DNA of 64,000 nt. Source: Chrysopilus asiliformis. Lineage: Eukaryota; Arthropoda; Insecta; Diptera; Rhagionidae. The stretch spans positions 99,637,784-99,701,783 of the forward strand of contig OZ035962.1 in NCBI GenBank assembly GCA_964034945.1, in the 5' to 3' direction. Positions 1 through 13,600 of this stretch are shown in pieces. Each line of letters starts with the position of its first letter. The first letter of the stretch is position 1. The position numbers and the translations under genes are program-made. The notes beneath the pieces were generated by a model. It had not been told where the DNA came from and made no database searches. It worked only from the letters and a program-made list of their open reading frames with translations.

Positions 1-1290
1 AACGTGAAATTGAAATGAAAACCATAAAACGTTAGATCCAAAATTCGCATCCCCCTTACCCAAAGGTGAAAAGTGGATTTGTTTGTCTTGTTATTGTAAA
101 TATAGCTTTAGGTGAAAAAAAGTTGTTTAATTTTGAGCAAAAGATTCCTTGAAAAAGTTATTTTCGTTGGTCAAAGAGATAAAAAAAAATATCTCGTGCC
201 TAATTTTTAATGTGAATTATTTAAACGCGTAATTCATTCTTGCGATACCTGAAAGATTTTAAATCATTGATGCTTTTCACAATTTTTTTCATTTAATTAA
301 AACCAAAATGTTTTGTAAACTGTCAAAAATCTTAACTTTCTTCAAAGGTCAATCATTTAGAATAATATAAGGTGACCATATTTTTGGTGTCAAGATGAGC
401 GAGATGGTGGAGATAAGATTTACGCACGCAAAAATTTCACAAAACTTTCAAAACTTTACTTATCGAGCAAGCAAATTACTAAATATACGTCGAAGGCGAT
501 TTTTTAAAACAAAATCTGGTGCAAAATTTAATTTGCTCAATTTCAAGTGAAAAAACAACTTTTTTTTCGGGATTTTGTGGATTCTATAAAAAACGCAAAA
601 GGTTGTGTAAAATTATATTCTAAACACATTTTGTCACACAAAAATATTTCATTTGTATGGGGCAGGGGAGAAGAAGCGGTCCAATTCAATTTTGATATAA
701 GGAAGAGATATGTAAAATCTTATTGTAAAGCAAATGTACAATTTTTTTTCTTCATATTTTTTCGATAAATTACCCGTTTCTATTCCAAAAATCTAAAATT
801 TAAAAATAACATCAGATGAATCCTTCGTCCGATGAATCCTTCGAACCCTGCGTACTGGCAAAATACAAATAGAAACCATTCGCGCCAGTTTAACATTTCA
901 AAGAGGGTGCGTGCGACATCTATCAGGAAATAGATTGTAAAGAAATTAACTTATCCAAGAAATGCACCATACTGCACCATTTTTTCCGTCAACAAAGACC
1001 GTGGCGCCACCGCGCGGCCAAAAAGGGAAATTTTCCGTAGACGCAAGGACTCAAACCTAAGGCAAGGACTCAAACCTAAAATCTACTTTGTTTTTATGGC
1101 CGAATATACTTCCCTCGGTCCATTGAAAAGTCAACCCTGTTTGACAACTCTGTTTTCGTTGAGCAGGAAATGAATTAAAGTGATTTTCTTATAAATTTTC
1201 AAGCAAATTCAAGTCTGAGTAGTTAAAAAACACTGTGTTTTATTGTGATAAATGCTTTAGTTGGTACCAGAAAGGATTTTTACGGTAACG
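1..1290. other. Upstream region of the GNB1L-like gene, no gene seen
   Basis: AT-rich sequence with only short random reading frames. Two small direct duplications are visible: a 13-base unit at 815 and 831, and an 18-base unit at 1043 and 1062. I see no further exon, RNA gene or mobile-element end. The last few hundred bases should hold the promoter of the WD40 gene. Confidence 0.5.
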
Positions 1291-2308
1291 ATGGCTGTGC
1301 TTCCCCCTGATCCTGTTTTTAATTTACGCACCCAAGAAATGGGCGCTGTGTTTTCAATCTGCTTCCACCAAAATGAACGACTTTTAGCTGGCACTGAAAA
1401 AGGGTCTGTCTTCCTGTGGGATCTGCAGGTAAGAACAACTGAAATGCTTGCGGATTTTATTCCTTCATCAAACTTGGTTGCAGACAAACCGCTCACCCCT
1501 AAATTTCGTGGCCAGCACGGAACCCATTATGTCGCTCCATCATGCTGAAGACCACTTGATTACTCAGGAAAAATATGGAATGGTCAAGCGTTGGCTCCTC
1601 CACAACACTGGGTACACACAAGATTTGTGTTACGAGGCCAAACACACGGCATTCTGCAGATCAAATTTTGTCACTGACGATGGGTTTCTGGTCACTCCGC
1701 ATGGTGATAATGCAATCTGCCTGCTGTCCTTTGATGACTTCAAGACGCAACACATCCTCGATGCCCCCACGAATTCGCCTCAGCCCCTTGGCAGCATTTC
1801 GTGCCTGAAGGTAGTCTCAATTTCTGGCAACTACTACGTCATTGCTGGGTATGATTCGGGAAAAGTGATTACCTGGGATCTACGCACTTACGGGATCCTG
1901 AATCAGGAACAGTTCAATGAGTCACCAGCATCGATTGATTTCGAACCACAGACGAATCGTGGTCTGTGCGGAGGCTCAACCGATCAGATTTCCGTTTTCT
2001 CGTACCAATGGAGTACGATGGAAATTGTTAAGAAACCGGATATAGGCATAAAGAACGCCGGCATCAACTGCATCCGTATTCGGCCTGATCACAAGGTTTT
2101 TGTTTCTGGCGGTTGGGATGGTCGTATCAGGATATTCTCCTGGAAAAGCTTACGGCCACTAGCCGTTCTTACAGAGCACAAAAACACTGCCCAGGGCGGA
2201 ATCATGGATATTGCTTTTTCCAGTGGAAAGGTTTCAATGTGGAACGCCCCGATTATGGCGGCAGCTGGAGCGGATGGACAAATTACACTTTGGGATTTGT
2301 ATAACTAA
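1291..2308 (+). CDS. GNB1L: WD40-repeat protein, GNB1L-like (guanine nucleotide-binding protein beta-like 1)
   Basis: Two coding exons, 1291-1428 and 1484-2308, joined by a 55-base intron with a GT donor (1429) and a CAG acceptor (1481-1483). The joined product is 320 residues, close to the roughly 327 of human GNB1L. The protein begins MAVLPPDPVFNLRTQE, and WD-type blade endings recur: FLWDL near residue 41, VITWDL in the middle, RIRIFSW and finally ITLWDL just before the stop. This is the layout of a single seven-bladed propeller with little outside it, as in GNB1L. In other animals GNB1L has been linked to the TTT/PIKK stability pathway; here that is inference from family. The start is the ATG at 1291, which opens directly into the first blade. 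A WD40 family member is certain; the GNB1L assignment rests on length, order and motif spacing. Confidence 0.82.
1429..1483 (+). other. Intron of the GNB1L-like gene
   Basis: A 55-base intron with GT at 1429-1430 and AG at 1482-1483. The exon before it ends on a whole codon (46 codons), so the junction is phase 0. An intron this short is typical of flies. Confidence 0.85.
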
Positions 2309-2523
2309 AAGGTTGGATATCCATCTACTTATGATGCTCGAACAGTTCTTGCATTTATCTAACAATTTCTACTAAATATTCACTTATAGTTAATAGCTAT
2401 ATGAAATGAATTCTTGAAAGCTTTAAAGTACTAGAAATTTACGTAACGTAAACAGGCTTTTATAATTTATTTTTATTATAAATGAAATATATATATTTTT
2501 TAATCCTTAGATGTTATATTTGT

Positions 2524-2529
2524 AATAAA
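2524..2529 (+). terminator. Poly(A) signal AATAAA of the GNB1L-like gene
   Basis: Canonical hexamer 216 bases after the stop codon, the first exact match downstream on this strand. Confidence 0.5.
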
Positions 2530-3114
2530 ATAACGTTATCCAAATTTTAACTTTTGATACAAATAATTGAAAACCGGGAATAATTGGCAACTGATGGTCT
2601 TCGGATTTAAAAACCCGCATTCAAGATTGACAGAACTTCGAAGCTATTATTGGGCACCTGAGATTATTCTAGTGATTTTAGTATCTTTTCAGTAGGCAAG
2701 TGTCTTATATGCATCCGCACAGAACCCAGAAGTGGCTCACAGTTTGAGTTATTCACTGTAGAGGAGAGGTTTGTATAATTTTGCATCGTTGAAGGAAGAG
2801 TCATGTAGCTTTTAATCTTATGGTACACCTTATAAACATTTTCGATTATGGCGTATTTTTTTAAACGGCTGAAAAATATTTTTCATACTTTCCCCACAAA
2901 GCAATTTTTGAGTTTTCGCTTCGAGCTTGTGCCTTTTTTTCATGCACAAATATGCCTCTTTCAATCACGAAAGTTTTTTTCTCTGAAAGTTCATGTTTTT
3001 ACCTGAATTTTGGCCACCTATTTTATCTTTCTTCAAATCATAAAACCATACCAACCAAGAAAATATTCTAGAAAGTCATTCCATTGAAAACAATGTTGTA
3101 TGTATTTATTATAA

Positions 3115-3120
3115 AAAGTA
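3115..3120 (-). terminator. Poly(A) signal of SOBP
   Basis: AATAAA on the minus strand, about 117 bases beyond the SOBP stop codon. Confidence 0.5.
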
Positions 3121-3236
3121 AGGAAATATCTAAACATAGTTAATAAATTACATAAGCAAGTAATAAATCCTAACTAAATAAAAGCAGATAGTCCAAAGGA
3201 TCTGATAATAAAATATAATACCTAATAGCACACTTA

Positions 3237-4663
3237 TTATTTCTTATTGTTAGGTCGACAGCTGTCGTCATCATCCTTCGGTATCCTCAAATAGTCGCAA
3301 TCAATGACGCGCTTTCGCTTCCTTAACGGTCGGCTATTCTCGGACTCTTTGGTTATCGATCGTTTCGAGTGCAATCTTGTGATTTTTAGCTTCAGCAGCT
3401 TCTGTTCTGGCTCAGGATCATTGCCTTCTTCCTCGTGGCGTGGCGATGTGGCGTTATTTGTTGGCGTGGACTCTGAATCCCGCAGCAATTGAATCGGATC
3501 GCTCGTATTCTTTGGGGGTGGATCGGTTTCAGTCAGCGTTTTCGACTTGGTAAAGTCTAGGGGCTCATTAGACGGTTCTTGCGCATTTGTGGAACGCTCT
3601 GCAAATATCGATTCAGATCTGGGCGTCGTCCGTTCTGGGTTAGCTAGATTTGCTGCCTTGAGGAAATCTATAATTGGAAGCGGAATTGGGATTGGGATCG
3701 GCAGCGGAACTATTATGGGGTAGGGAACAAGAGTTACAGGAGCCAGTGGCGCCGAAAAAGTATCAATTGGTGGGATCGGCGGCAACTGATGGTGGGGGAT
3801 GTTGAATAATCGCGGATGCGCAGGCATGAATCCAGGAGGTCTGTGGATTCCGGGGAAGGGACTCTGTGATGGAGCGAAAAAGCTCGGTGGCCGCGTTCTT
3901 TGTGTCGTTGCTGGACTTTCCACAGGGGAAATCGGTGGGACATTCAGCCGTAAGTCCTGTACATTAGGAAAATTGCACGATTTCGGTAAATTTGAACTAC
4001 TAGTTAGACAGTTGGCCAAAATTTTGGAGCTGCTTGTGTTGCTATTGTGAGAATTTGTTGCATTGCTCATACTACTGTTGCTGGCACTTTGTGCTGTTGT
4101 GTTTATCTTTGAGGTTCTTCTTTTCCGTGCATGTTTCAGCGACTGTCGCGATTGCGTGAGTGTTGGTGGTCTTGACATTAACTTGGACGCTGGTGTGACG
4201 GAGATTATTGGCTTGTGAACAATGGTCTGACTTGTGACTGATAGCTGAATGGGTGTAGGAGATCGCGATAATTCAGAAACTGGTGACGCTGATCGACTCC
4301 TGCAGTTCTTCAGCCAAAGATCGGGGGTGATTAGTCCGCCGCTGCTTGCCGTTGCGCTCTTCTCCTTCAAATGCGGATTCATGTCCAGATGGGCTTGCGT
4401 TTCCTTGCAAAAGATTTGCATTTTGTACTGATTTAAGCATTTATCCGAGCAGAATTGCAATTGTGATGCTCCGTCCTGGAAATCCACATAGCTGACCGCA
4501 TGTCGAATGTGACGGCACCAATCGCAGGTTTTAGCACGCTTGAAGGAGGCTCTTCGACTCTGCGAGAAGCAGGACTCTGAGCAATATCGAGGACCATCGG
4601 GCGATGCAAGAAACTCTGGAGTGTTCTGAAGAACTTGTCGCCGACACCAACCGCAGAAGATTT
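3237..4663 (-). CDS. Sobp: SOBP last coding exon (FCS zinc fingers and C-terminal region)
   Basis: 1427 bases, beginning after a TTTCAG-type acceptor (exon base 1 at 4663) in phase 1 and ending with the stop at 3237-3239. It continues upstream of the GTG at 4485-4487, which codes for Val172 and is not a start. All zinc-finger cysteines lie here, followed by a long Ser/Thr/Pro-rich low-complexity region. Confidence 0.93.
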
Positions 4664-7600
4664 CTGAAATGAAAAAAAAAATCAGTTGAAAAAATGCAAA
4701 TAAAACGGAGTTTTCGAGTGGTAAAAAATTGGAAAATATAATAAATAACCTTGTATGTCTGTCTGTCTTAAAACTCCTGAACCACGCTTAAAACTCCAGA
4801 ACCACGCTTAAAACTCCAGAACCACGCTTAAAACTCGAGAACAACACAACCGATTTGGATGAAACTTTCAGGTAAGCTTATTGGTATCAAGGAGAGCGTT
4901 TTAGTCTACGGATTAACTGCTCTAAGAGAGAACTCTCCAATTTTTTGTTTCCTTTTGCAAGGATTGTCAAAAATGACAAATTTGGTCCTTTTAATAGATA
5001 CCAAATTTAGATTGAATGGCTTTTTGATTTTTATCGATTGATTTTTTAGCTTTATTCTCTTCATAATTTTACTGATCGCTTAATTTTTAACAGAATATTA
5101 GTTACGTTTTGAAACTTTGAAGGGATTTTGACTTAGTACAGAGCGAGGACGCAGGCCGAGTAGCATTTTCCCAATTTTGAGTGTTTTTTAAAGTCGATAT
5201 TTTACCTTTTTTTTTGTATAAAGCACATAAAATGCCTTTTTAATGCGTAGTTTTGGCAGCCCTAATAATCAGAAACGTACGCAATAATCAGAAACAATCT
5301 GAAATGATATTTGATCCTTACATCAAATTTTTAAAATCTGCTTGAATGCCAGAAGAAGCGTTTAAAGTGCTTTTCCGAAAGTTTGGTCATCAATTCTACA
5401 TCAATATTAGTCTTGCAGTTTGACCACTACACAAGCTCCCATTTGCCGTAATCGAAGCCATTTATTTTCAAAAAAGTTTTGAAGTAATATCCTTGAGTTT
5501 CAATCAAATTCAACGGAAAATGACCATTCACCTGAATTATATAGAAAGCTGAAACCTCTTTAAAGTTTTCTGGGAACATGAAATTTCACTTCAAATATGA
5601 GATAAGAAAAGTAAACTCCTACTTTCCAAAATTTTCCATTTTACAACCAATCCTGGCGAAAATCTGAAATTTTGTAGTACTGAAACGTATTATGATTCTT
5701 GGCCGACAAGATAAAAAAAATAATTCCCAGCTACAAAATGCTTTAAAGCCGAATTTTTCCTTTTTTTTTAATTCTGCTCGTTGAAATTAATAAAATAGTA
5801 ATTTTCGAATATATTTATAACAGAAGTAAACGTAAAAATATTGATTTTGACTTTTATTCAAAAAAATTAAATAAAAAATCAATTTAATAAAATTAATACG
5901 AAGTTTTAATAAAAATAAGCGATATGTGTTAAGGATTTATATTACAAGCATCACAATAAATTCCATTCATTCAATTTGATAGCCTCATACTAATTTGAGA
6001 ATAATAAACTCGTAATAAAATGAAAAACGATTAAGAGAAAAAAATTGAAATTTAATTCAGGGACTCGATATCAGGCATCGAATCTCAATTTGTATTCAAC
6101 ATAACTTGAACAATTATCCCAATAAGATCCGATTTCTAATTGAAAATTCGAAGCCTCTCGATGCTAAGTCTACGTTTATTTATTATTTAATATTAAACTG
6201 ATGGAATCAAGTAACCAGAGGTACATGATTAAGATCATGATGCTCAGAATATTCCGAGAAGCATCCTTACAAATGTAATAGAAGCATAAATTACAACGGA
6301 TTTTCCACTTAAAGAATTTATTTATATTTTCGTAGTTTTGAAATTTATACTGTATTTGATATTCTCATCTCAATTGCATAAAATTTATCCGCGAATGTCA
6401 TTTTTTTTGTACTAATTTGGTTTCACATAGATACTCCTTCATCGTTAACCACCCAGCAATTTCTATAAAAGACACAAAACCAAATGGCATATCATCTCAT
6501 TAAATTGAAAACCAGTGCCTTAATTATGCTATGCACAAAACCGATATGGATATTGAATTCTCTAGCATATTTTCTGGTATTTTAGCATTGTTTGGCTTGG
6601 ACATTTCAATAATTGTAATTATGATGGTATAGTTAGGCTAGGTAGCCTCCGATATGTCCTTTGAATAAATGTAATAATTATCCTTTACCAATGATCCAAT
6701 AGTATTTGTTAGTATTTGTTACGCTAAAAATAAGTGAATCTACATTGCGGAGTTATTTTCATTTGGACAACATTTCACATTATCAGAATGTTAAACAATA
6801 CATAGTTGGTAATTTGGTAATTTAATGGTAACATAATATATTTGATTTTAAACTGAATTCGAGTTTCAATATAATTACAGTTATATATTAGGGAGTCGCA
6901 AAATTTTATATGAAATTAAAACGTGATATTTTAACAAATAAATAGTTTATTTACAATTGAAATTGTACCCTAAAGGCGCATGAAACTTTTATCAAAAATT
7001 TTGGAAAAAAAACTAAACAGAAAATTTTGTGAAAACTATCACGGAAAAAAATTCTAGACCTAAAAGATGGGACTTAAACAAAGGCACCGAAAGAAGAAAG
7101 TTGTACTTAAAACTGTAAAATATCCTCTGGCAATCATAAAATATGACCATATCAATAATGAGTTAAGTTACATAGTATAGTGACAATGACAGCAATTGTA
7201 AACTATGAAACATCCCAAGGATTCTCTCAGAAGCTATAATTCGATTCTAGCGACTACATCGCAGATTTTTTTTTAAACATGACGAAGTTGCATGTCATAC
7301 GGTCAAACAAAACCGCAGCAGAGCCCGCGGAAAGAGGAAGCAGCGCCCGCGGAAAAACTTGTATTTGGCGACCCTTTCCTTTCTAAAAAGAAAAACTTGA
7401 AAAAACCGCATTTTTATGTACTTGGAAATTTCGTAAAATCAATCAGAAAAAAGAAGATTTTTTTCAATTTTTGTATGTGATTTTCTAGAGGTATCTCTGT
7501 TGTTCAGTATGTAAAAAAAATTATACCGCAGACAAATTTTTATACCCGTATGGTGAAACTTAAATCACCATACGGGTTTTCAATAATTGCCAGATTGGCA

Positions 7601-10600
7601 ATTATAGCTTTTGTTATGTCTTATTTAATAAATGCAAATATATACAGTGATGGTTAAAGGAAGTTGCGCCGCAGGCGAAAGTTTTCGAATGTCAAGGTCA
7701 AATACAACATTAAGTATACTTACTACCTATTAGTGTGAGAACATTTTCATGAAATATTTTTTATTTAATAAATGCAAATATATACAGTGATTCTTATTGA
7801 GTTTTTTTTTGCGTTTTTTAGCTTCTTATATGATACTAGGGGCTGCGCCCCGAACCGCTTCGCGGTTCATCCCCCTTCCGCAGGTCGGCCTTCGGCCTCC
7901 CTGCCCCCGTCGGCCTACGACCTCCACAACTACTCGGCCTTCGGCCTCGCCCCTCGCGCTTGAATTGTTGGAATTTGATGTATGGAGAGGTTACGTAAAA
8001 TTATTTAAATATATTTCAGCTCTCGCCTTCCTCTTTACTCGGCCTTCGGCCTCGACTCAAATGCAGATAATTAACCCAAAAAAGGGAAATTTTTTTAGAG
8101 ACATTTTTCTTTGTGACCCAACAAACAATTTTTGGTATCTTTGCATTCCTTTTTTTAATGAGTTTTTGGAGTAGCAGGTTACCCAATATAATAACGTTGT
8201 AGGAGGTAAAGTCATAAAGAAACAAACATACAACATTTTTTATTAGAGTGAAATTTTGCAATAAGAATTTCAAAAGGTGTTCCAATTGAATTTTCATGTA
8301 TTGAGTATTTATGTAGAATTGGATTCTAAACACTGTTTGTTCTTGGAGTTTTGCAATAAAGTGAACCGTTTTCGAGAAATTTGCAAATAACTTTTTGGAT
8401 TGTATGGGAGAGGGGGGAAGCTTAAGGGGTAGGTGCACCAAACTTCACAGAAACACCCTCTGTGCTAATCTAAAGTTTTCCTGAAAATTTGGTCAAAATC
8501 GGTTCAGCGGCTTAGAAGTCTATAAGCCACATACATACATACATCCATTTTTATATATATAGATTGGAACATAAATGAACACTTGAAAAGGGTTTTGCAT
8601 ACGTTTTTATTATACCCGTATGGTGAAACCAAAGGGTATATTAACTTTGCCTTACCGTTTGTAACGCCAAGTTCCCGTCATCGCACAAAAAAATGAATTA
8701 CACCAGTGTGTTTAGAATGATAAAAATAATTAATTTCTGCATGTCCGTCCGTCTGTCTGTCTGTCTGTCTGCCTGTCCGTCCATCCGTCTGTCTGTCTGT
8801 GGCGCGGATTGCGGGCGCACGGATTGAGCTAGAGACTTGAAAGTTTGCACAGATCCGTTTTTCGTAAAATGCGAGGCTAAGTTCGTTAATGGGCAAAAAT
8901 GGACCATTAGGGGGGTACCCCCCATACGAACGAAATCGTTTTTTGTGAATATCTCAAAAACGGTGCATCTTATCAAAAAAAAGTCCAAGAACAAAAGCTA
9001 TTTAGGATATGATTCTACATAAAACTCCCATACATCAAAATCCGATTGGAAAAAATTTTAAAAAATCTTTTTGGAAAGGTTGACTTCAAAGTGGAATTTG
9101 GGTATAACTGTTCGAATTTTGATACGAATATCACCATACGGGTCTCCAATGATTGCCAGATTGGCAATTATAGCTTTTGTTATGTTTATAAATAAACCAG
9201 ATGTGAAAAACACACATTTTTACAAAAACAAAATCATTTTCCATGAACTAAGAGTAAAACTATAAGTGAAAACGAGGTTTTCGCCCAACCTCGTTGTCTA
9301 GTTGATTAGCTTGATAAAGCAAATTTACTAAATCATGGAAGAAAATTTTGATCCTGTTGCGAAGTTACTAGTTTGAATCTAAAATTTACATCCGTGTAGT
9401 GGTGTTTTTGGCACCCTTCCTTCGCCCCTCGGCACGGCGCTGCGACCAAATCGACCCGAAAACATTTGTACTTGTATAATTTAATTAGAGTTGTTTTCGA
9501 ATTAATATAGGGTGATAATTCGAAAACAACTCAAAAGATTTAAAAAATGCAAAAATTTCAAGAAACTCGAAAAAATTTGAAAAAAATGCAGTCTTAAGGA
9601 TTTTGCAAGCCAAGGCGTATAAAAGATGCATTGCTTTCGGGGGAGATTTAAAGAAATGACAATTTTAATTATGCCTACGAAAAACTCAATTGAAAATTTT
9701 ATAATAAATCATTGGGTTTTTATTTCCAAAATGTTTTAAAAATCGGGGTTTTTAATGCCTAATGATGAAAATAGATGAATATGATCAAGAACAGTTTTCT
9801 GTATATTCCTTTAATACCTGGTCCAAAAAAATCTAACAGAAAATAAAAATGAAAAGAAAACAATAAAGTTTTTTAAATGGTAGTTTTTCTTTTAAATCTC
9901 AAGACAATAGATATCAAGAATGTTTCTTTTTATTACATTTTAAATGAATTTGTTTTTTTTTTGTCAAGAAGACGGTATAATATAAAAAACAAAATTGGAA
10001 AGTAGTAATGACATGTTCTGGTTTTTGTGATCAGCAATCTTTGACCAATTCTTACCTTGCTTTCCGCTGTTTTTAATTGAACCAGGACTCTTTGAATCTT
10101 CCCTGGAGCTATCATGGTCTGATGTTGTACTGTCCTCTCGATGACTGCTCCTATTTCCATTGATTTCAATACGCAAGTTATGATTCTCTGAAGCATTCAA
10201 TGACGGTGTTGATATTATTTGGGATGATTTTGAGGACAAATCGATCCGATCGACGCTATCGTATCCATACCAGCCCAAAAGTTCGTTCATAGCTGTTTCA
10301 GCAAAATCCTACAAAAAAAATTAAAATGGAAAAAACGCCATACATTAATTATACGAATTTTCAAAGATTTCACCGTGATTTAAGTGAAAATCGAAACTAC
10401 TTAACATAAAATGCAGCGCCTATAATTTTCACACCATACAAAATAAGATTTATTGAATAAAATGTTGTTTGTCCATTTCAATTCAAGTTATTATAATCAA
10501 AGTGAATGGAATGAGTTTAGAGAGGTTAAGGTTTTCAATTACAAAACTAGTATCAGCTTCCATTTTCAATTTAAATTGCCATTTCATTAAAAAAAAATTT

Positions 10601-13600
10601 TTGTCGAATATCTCAATAAATTAAGTTCATAAAATGTGAAAAACCGGAAAATGCATTCAAATATCAAAGACGGATAATAAAAAAAAAGGTAATAATAACG
10701 CAATGCACATATGCTCACGAGGTAGTATCTGCATGATGTTGGCTCGTGAATATCGAATTGAGAAAATGGTATCGATTACATGTAAATTGGCAATGGCCTT
10801 AATGAAAATAACAAAAAATAAAAAAAAAATAAACCATATTTATGTTCATAACACTGAAATATATTCACACCGAGGCATTTAACGTTAAATACGAGTCTAG
10901 ATTCGGCCGAATACGCCATGATCATGTGATTTTTTCTTCTATTTTTAAAATGCCAGTGTGATTTAGTGAAAATGTGGAAAATTGCCTCAGATTTTGAAAT
11001 ATTAGTCAATGTTTCCCAATAATTCATAGAAGAACTTCTCAATCAAACGCAGATGGTTTTGTTTGTCGAAATTTTATACTTGATCTGCGCATGAAGATTT
11101 TTTTCTTTGACTTAACTTTATACTTTAGCTTCAAAGGGATTTTAAAGGGATTTATATATAATTTCAGAGCTTCACTATATAATAATTTTTTTTATATAAT
11201 GAAGTTCTGATAACTTGTGTATAAAAATATCAGTTGTGGTCGACACAAAACTTTCCTCTGCAATATTTAGTCTCGGAACAAATATGCGAAAGATGTTTTT
11301 TATCAAATAAACATAACAAAAGCTATAATTGCCAATCTGGCAATCATTGGAGACCCGTATGGTGATATTCGTATCAAAATTCGAACAGTTGTACCAAAAT
11401 TCCACTTGAAGTCAAACTTTCCAATAAGATTTTTTAAAATTTATTCCAATCGGATTTTGATGTATGGGAGTTTTATGTAGAATCATATCCTAAATAACTT
11501 TTGTTCTTGGACTTTTTTGATAAGATGCTCCGTTTTTGAGATATTCGCAAAAAACGTTTTCGTTCGTATGGGGGGTACCCCCCCTAATGGTCCATTTTTG
11601 CCCATTAACGAACTTAGCCTCGCATTTTACGAAAAACGGATCTGTGCAAAATTTCAAGTCTCTAGCTCAATCCGTGCGCCCGCAATCCGCGCCACAGACA
11701 GACAGACAGACGGACAGACGGACAGACGGACAGACGGACAGACAGACAGACAGACAGACGGACAGACAGACGGACAGACAGACGGACGGACATGCAGAAA
11801 TTAATTATTTTTATCATTCTAAACACACTGGTGTAATTCATTTTTATGTGTGATGACGGGATCTTGGCGTTACAAACGGTAAGGCAAAGTTAATATACCC
11901 TTTGGTTTCACCATACGGGTATAAAAATTACCGTTAAAGATACGTAAAACCCGTTATAAGAAAAAATGCCAGGGATATGGTGTTAAATGTTTTCTCTGCT
12001 AAAATAGAATTAATCCACCAGGGATATGTAATGTTATCGTAACGTTATCCAAACTATTTTCTGGCTTTTTCTTCAAAATTACGTTATAACGTTAAATAAA
12101 TTTAATTCCATTACAATAACGAAAAACGTAACGAAAATTGAAAAAAAATATTTCGTTTTTTCGTTGTTATACGTTGTTATTAAATTGCTAGAAATTTTCA
12201 TTATGCAAAATTGTTGGATTAGTTCTATTTTAGCAGATAAACATATGTAACACTAATTCTAAGTCTATCATGGCGCGAAAGGAGAAAAAGACTTGTCCTC
12301 TGTATAGTTGTGAAAAAGTACAGTGAGCAACAAAAAAGCCGCCCTTGAAATTTTTATCTAAAATGTAAAAAAACTAGAAACATTGAGAACTCCCAAATAT
12401 TATTCTCTAATCTCTAATGTAAAAGGCCATCGATGAAACGGAATCAGAAAAAAAATTTAAAAAAAAAATGAAAAATGTAAACTACGGTTTTCGAGAAACT
12501 GATTTACAAAAAAATTTCAAGTCGATAGCTCAACGTGTTCTCGAGTTATTAAGATACGTAATACGGACAGACCGACAGACAGATGCTCGGACATCCTCAT
12601 AATTTTGCCTGAAACGGATTTCGTACCGTCATGAATACAATACTTTCCCTCGATGGAAGAGGAAAGTAAAAAACATAACAAAAGCTATAATTGCCAATCT
12701 GGCAATCATTGGAGACCCGTATGGTGATATTCGTATCAAAATTCGAACAGTTATACCAAAATTCCACTTTGAGTCAAACTTTCCAAAAAGATTTTTTAAA
12801 ATTTATTCCAATCGGATTTTGATGTATGGGAGTTTTATTTAGAATCATATCCTAAATAACTTTTGTTCTTGGAATTTTTTGATAAGATGCACCGTTTTTG
12901 AGATATTCACAAAAAACGATTTCGTTCGTATGGGGGGTACCCCATTTTTGCCCATTAACGAACTTAGCCTCGCATTTTACGAAAAACGGATCTGTGCAAA
13001 CTTTCAAGTCTCTAGCTCAATCCGTGCGCCCGCAATCCGCGCCACAGACGGACAGACAGACAGACGGACAGACAGACAGACGGACAGACGGACGGACAGA
13101 CGGACGGACATGCAAAAATTAAATATTTTTATCATTCTAAACACACTGGTGTAATTCATTTTTTTGTGCGATGACGGGATCTTAGCGTTACAAACGGTAA
13201 GGCAAAGTTAATATACCCTTTGGTTTCACCATACGGGTATAACAAACGTTTATGCTGATAGTCCTTACGGTTATTTAGGGAAATCAAGTTTTTTTACTCT
13301 CCAGTTAAATATTCCTCTGAGTTACTGACTTTGAAAAGGGCGAGTTTTTTTTCTGGAGAAAGAATTACAGTGAAACCTCGATTTACGGGCAAGGTAAAAT
13401 TTAAGCGTCAATCGAATGTTCCACAAAAGATGCTGGGAAATCATGTTTATGCATTTAATGGGAGTTAAAGATATTTTATTTTGTACAACTTTTATTTATA
13501 AGGAAGAACAAATATAATTTCTTGTGCGTATTTTGAGCATTTGCATAAATTGAGCAGTGCGTAAATCAAGCTATACAGGTATATTTACATCACCCAAATT

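Larger units (their letters stand above)
2309..3236. other. Convergent intergenic region between GNB1L and SOBP, with both 3' UTRs
   Basis: No coding sequence. It holds the 3' untranslated regions of the two convergent genes: an AATAAA at 2524-2529 on the + strand and a TTTATT (AATAAA on the minus strand) at 3115-3120. The remainder is AT-rich and unremarkable. Confidence 0.6.
4664..10055 (-). other. SOBP second intron (about 5.4 kb) with mobile elements
   Basis: Bounded by GTAAG at the donor (10055 downward) and CAG at the acceptor (4664-4665). It holds a 20-base tandem array (4767-4846), one deleted and one full-length HINE element, and a Helitron. Positions 5050-7540 are AT-rich sequence in which I see no gene or recognisable repeat. 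Confidence 0.8.
11227..12670 (+). mobile_element. Interspersed repeat family B, disrupted by two later insertions
   Basis: Opens ATCAGTTGTGGTCGACACAA, then the inverted motif ACTTTCCTCTGC, and ends near 12670 with GAGGAAAGT. The same opening and closing occur at 58703-59677 and, inverted, at 16941-17863, which defines the family. A HINE (11310-11922) and a foldback MITE (11995-12237) sit inside this copy. Near its end is CGGACAGACCGACAGACAG, an AGAC-type microsatellite. The class is not certain; it may be a Helitron relative. Confidence 0.6.

Noticed and set aside
3304..4431. + strand ORFs opposite the last SOBP exon
   Set aside because: Shadows of the SOBP reading frame.
7772..8174. Arg/Pro/Ser-rich ORFs across the GC-rich stretch
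   Set aside because: They result from the hairpin ladder of the Helitron terminus.
8016..8441. 141-codon minus-strand ORF
   Set aside because: It lies within the Helitron and has a low-complexity composition without recognisable motifs.
11517..11853. Overlapping reading frames rich in Gln/Thr/Asp/Arg repeats (also at 8678, 12879, 51990, 56328)
   Set aside because: They arise from the CAGA/CGGA microsatellite of the HINE family and lack conserved frame between copies; they are not genes.
4751..13110. Possible CRISPR-like arrays of short repeats
   Set aside because: The short-period repeats are microsatellites or a plain 20-base tandem array without spacers, in a eukaryotic genome.
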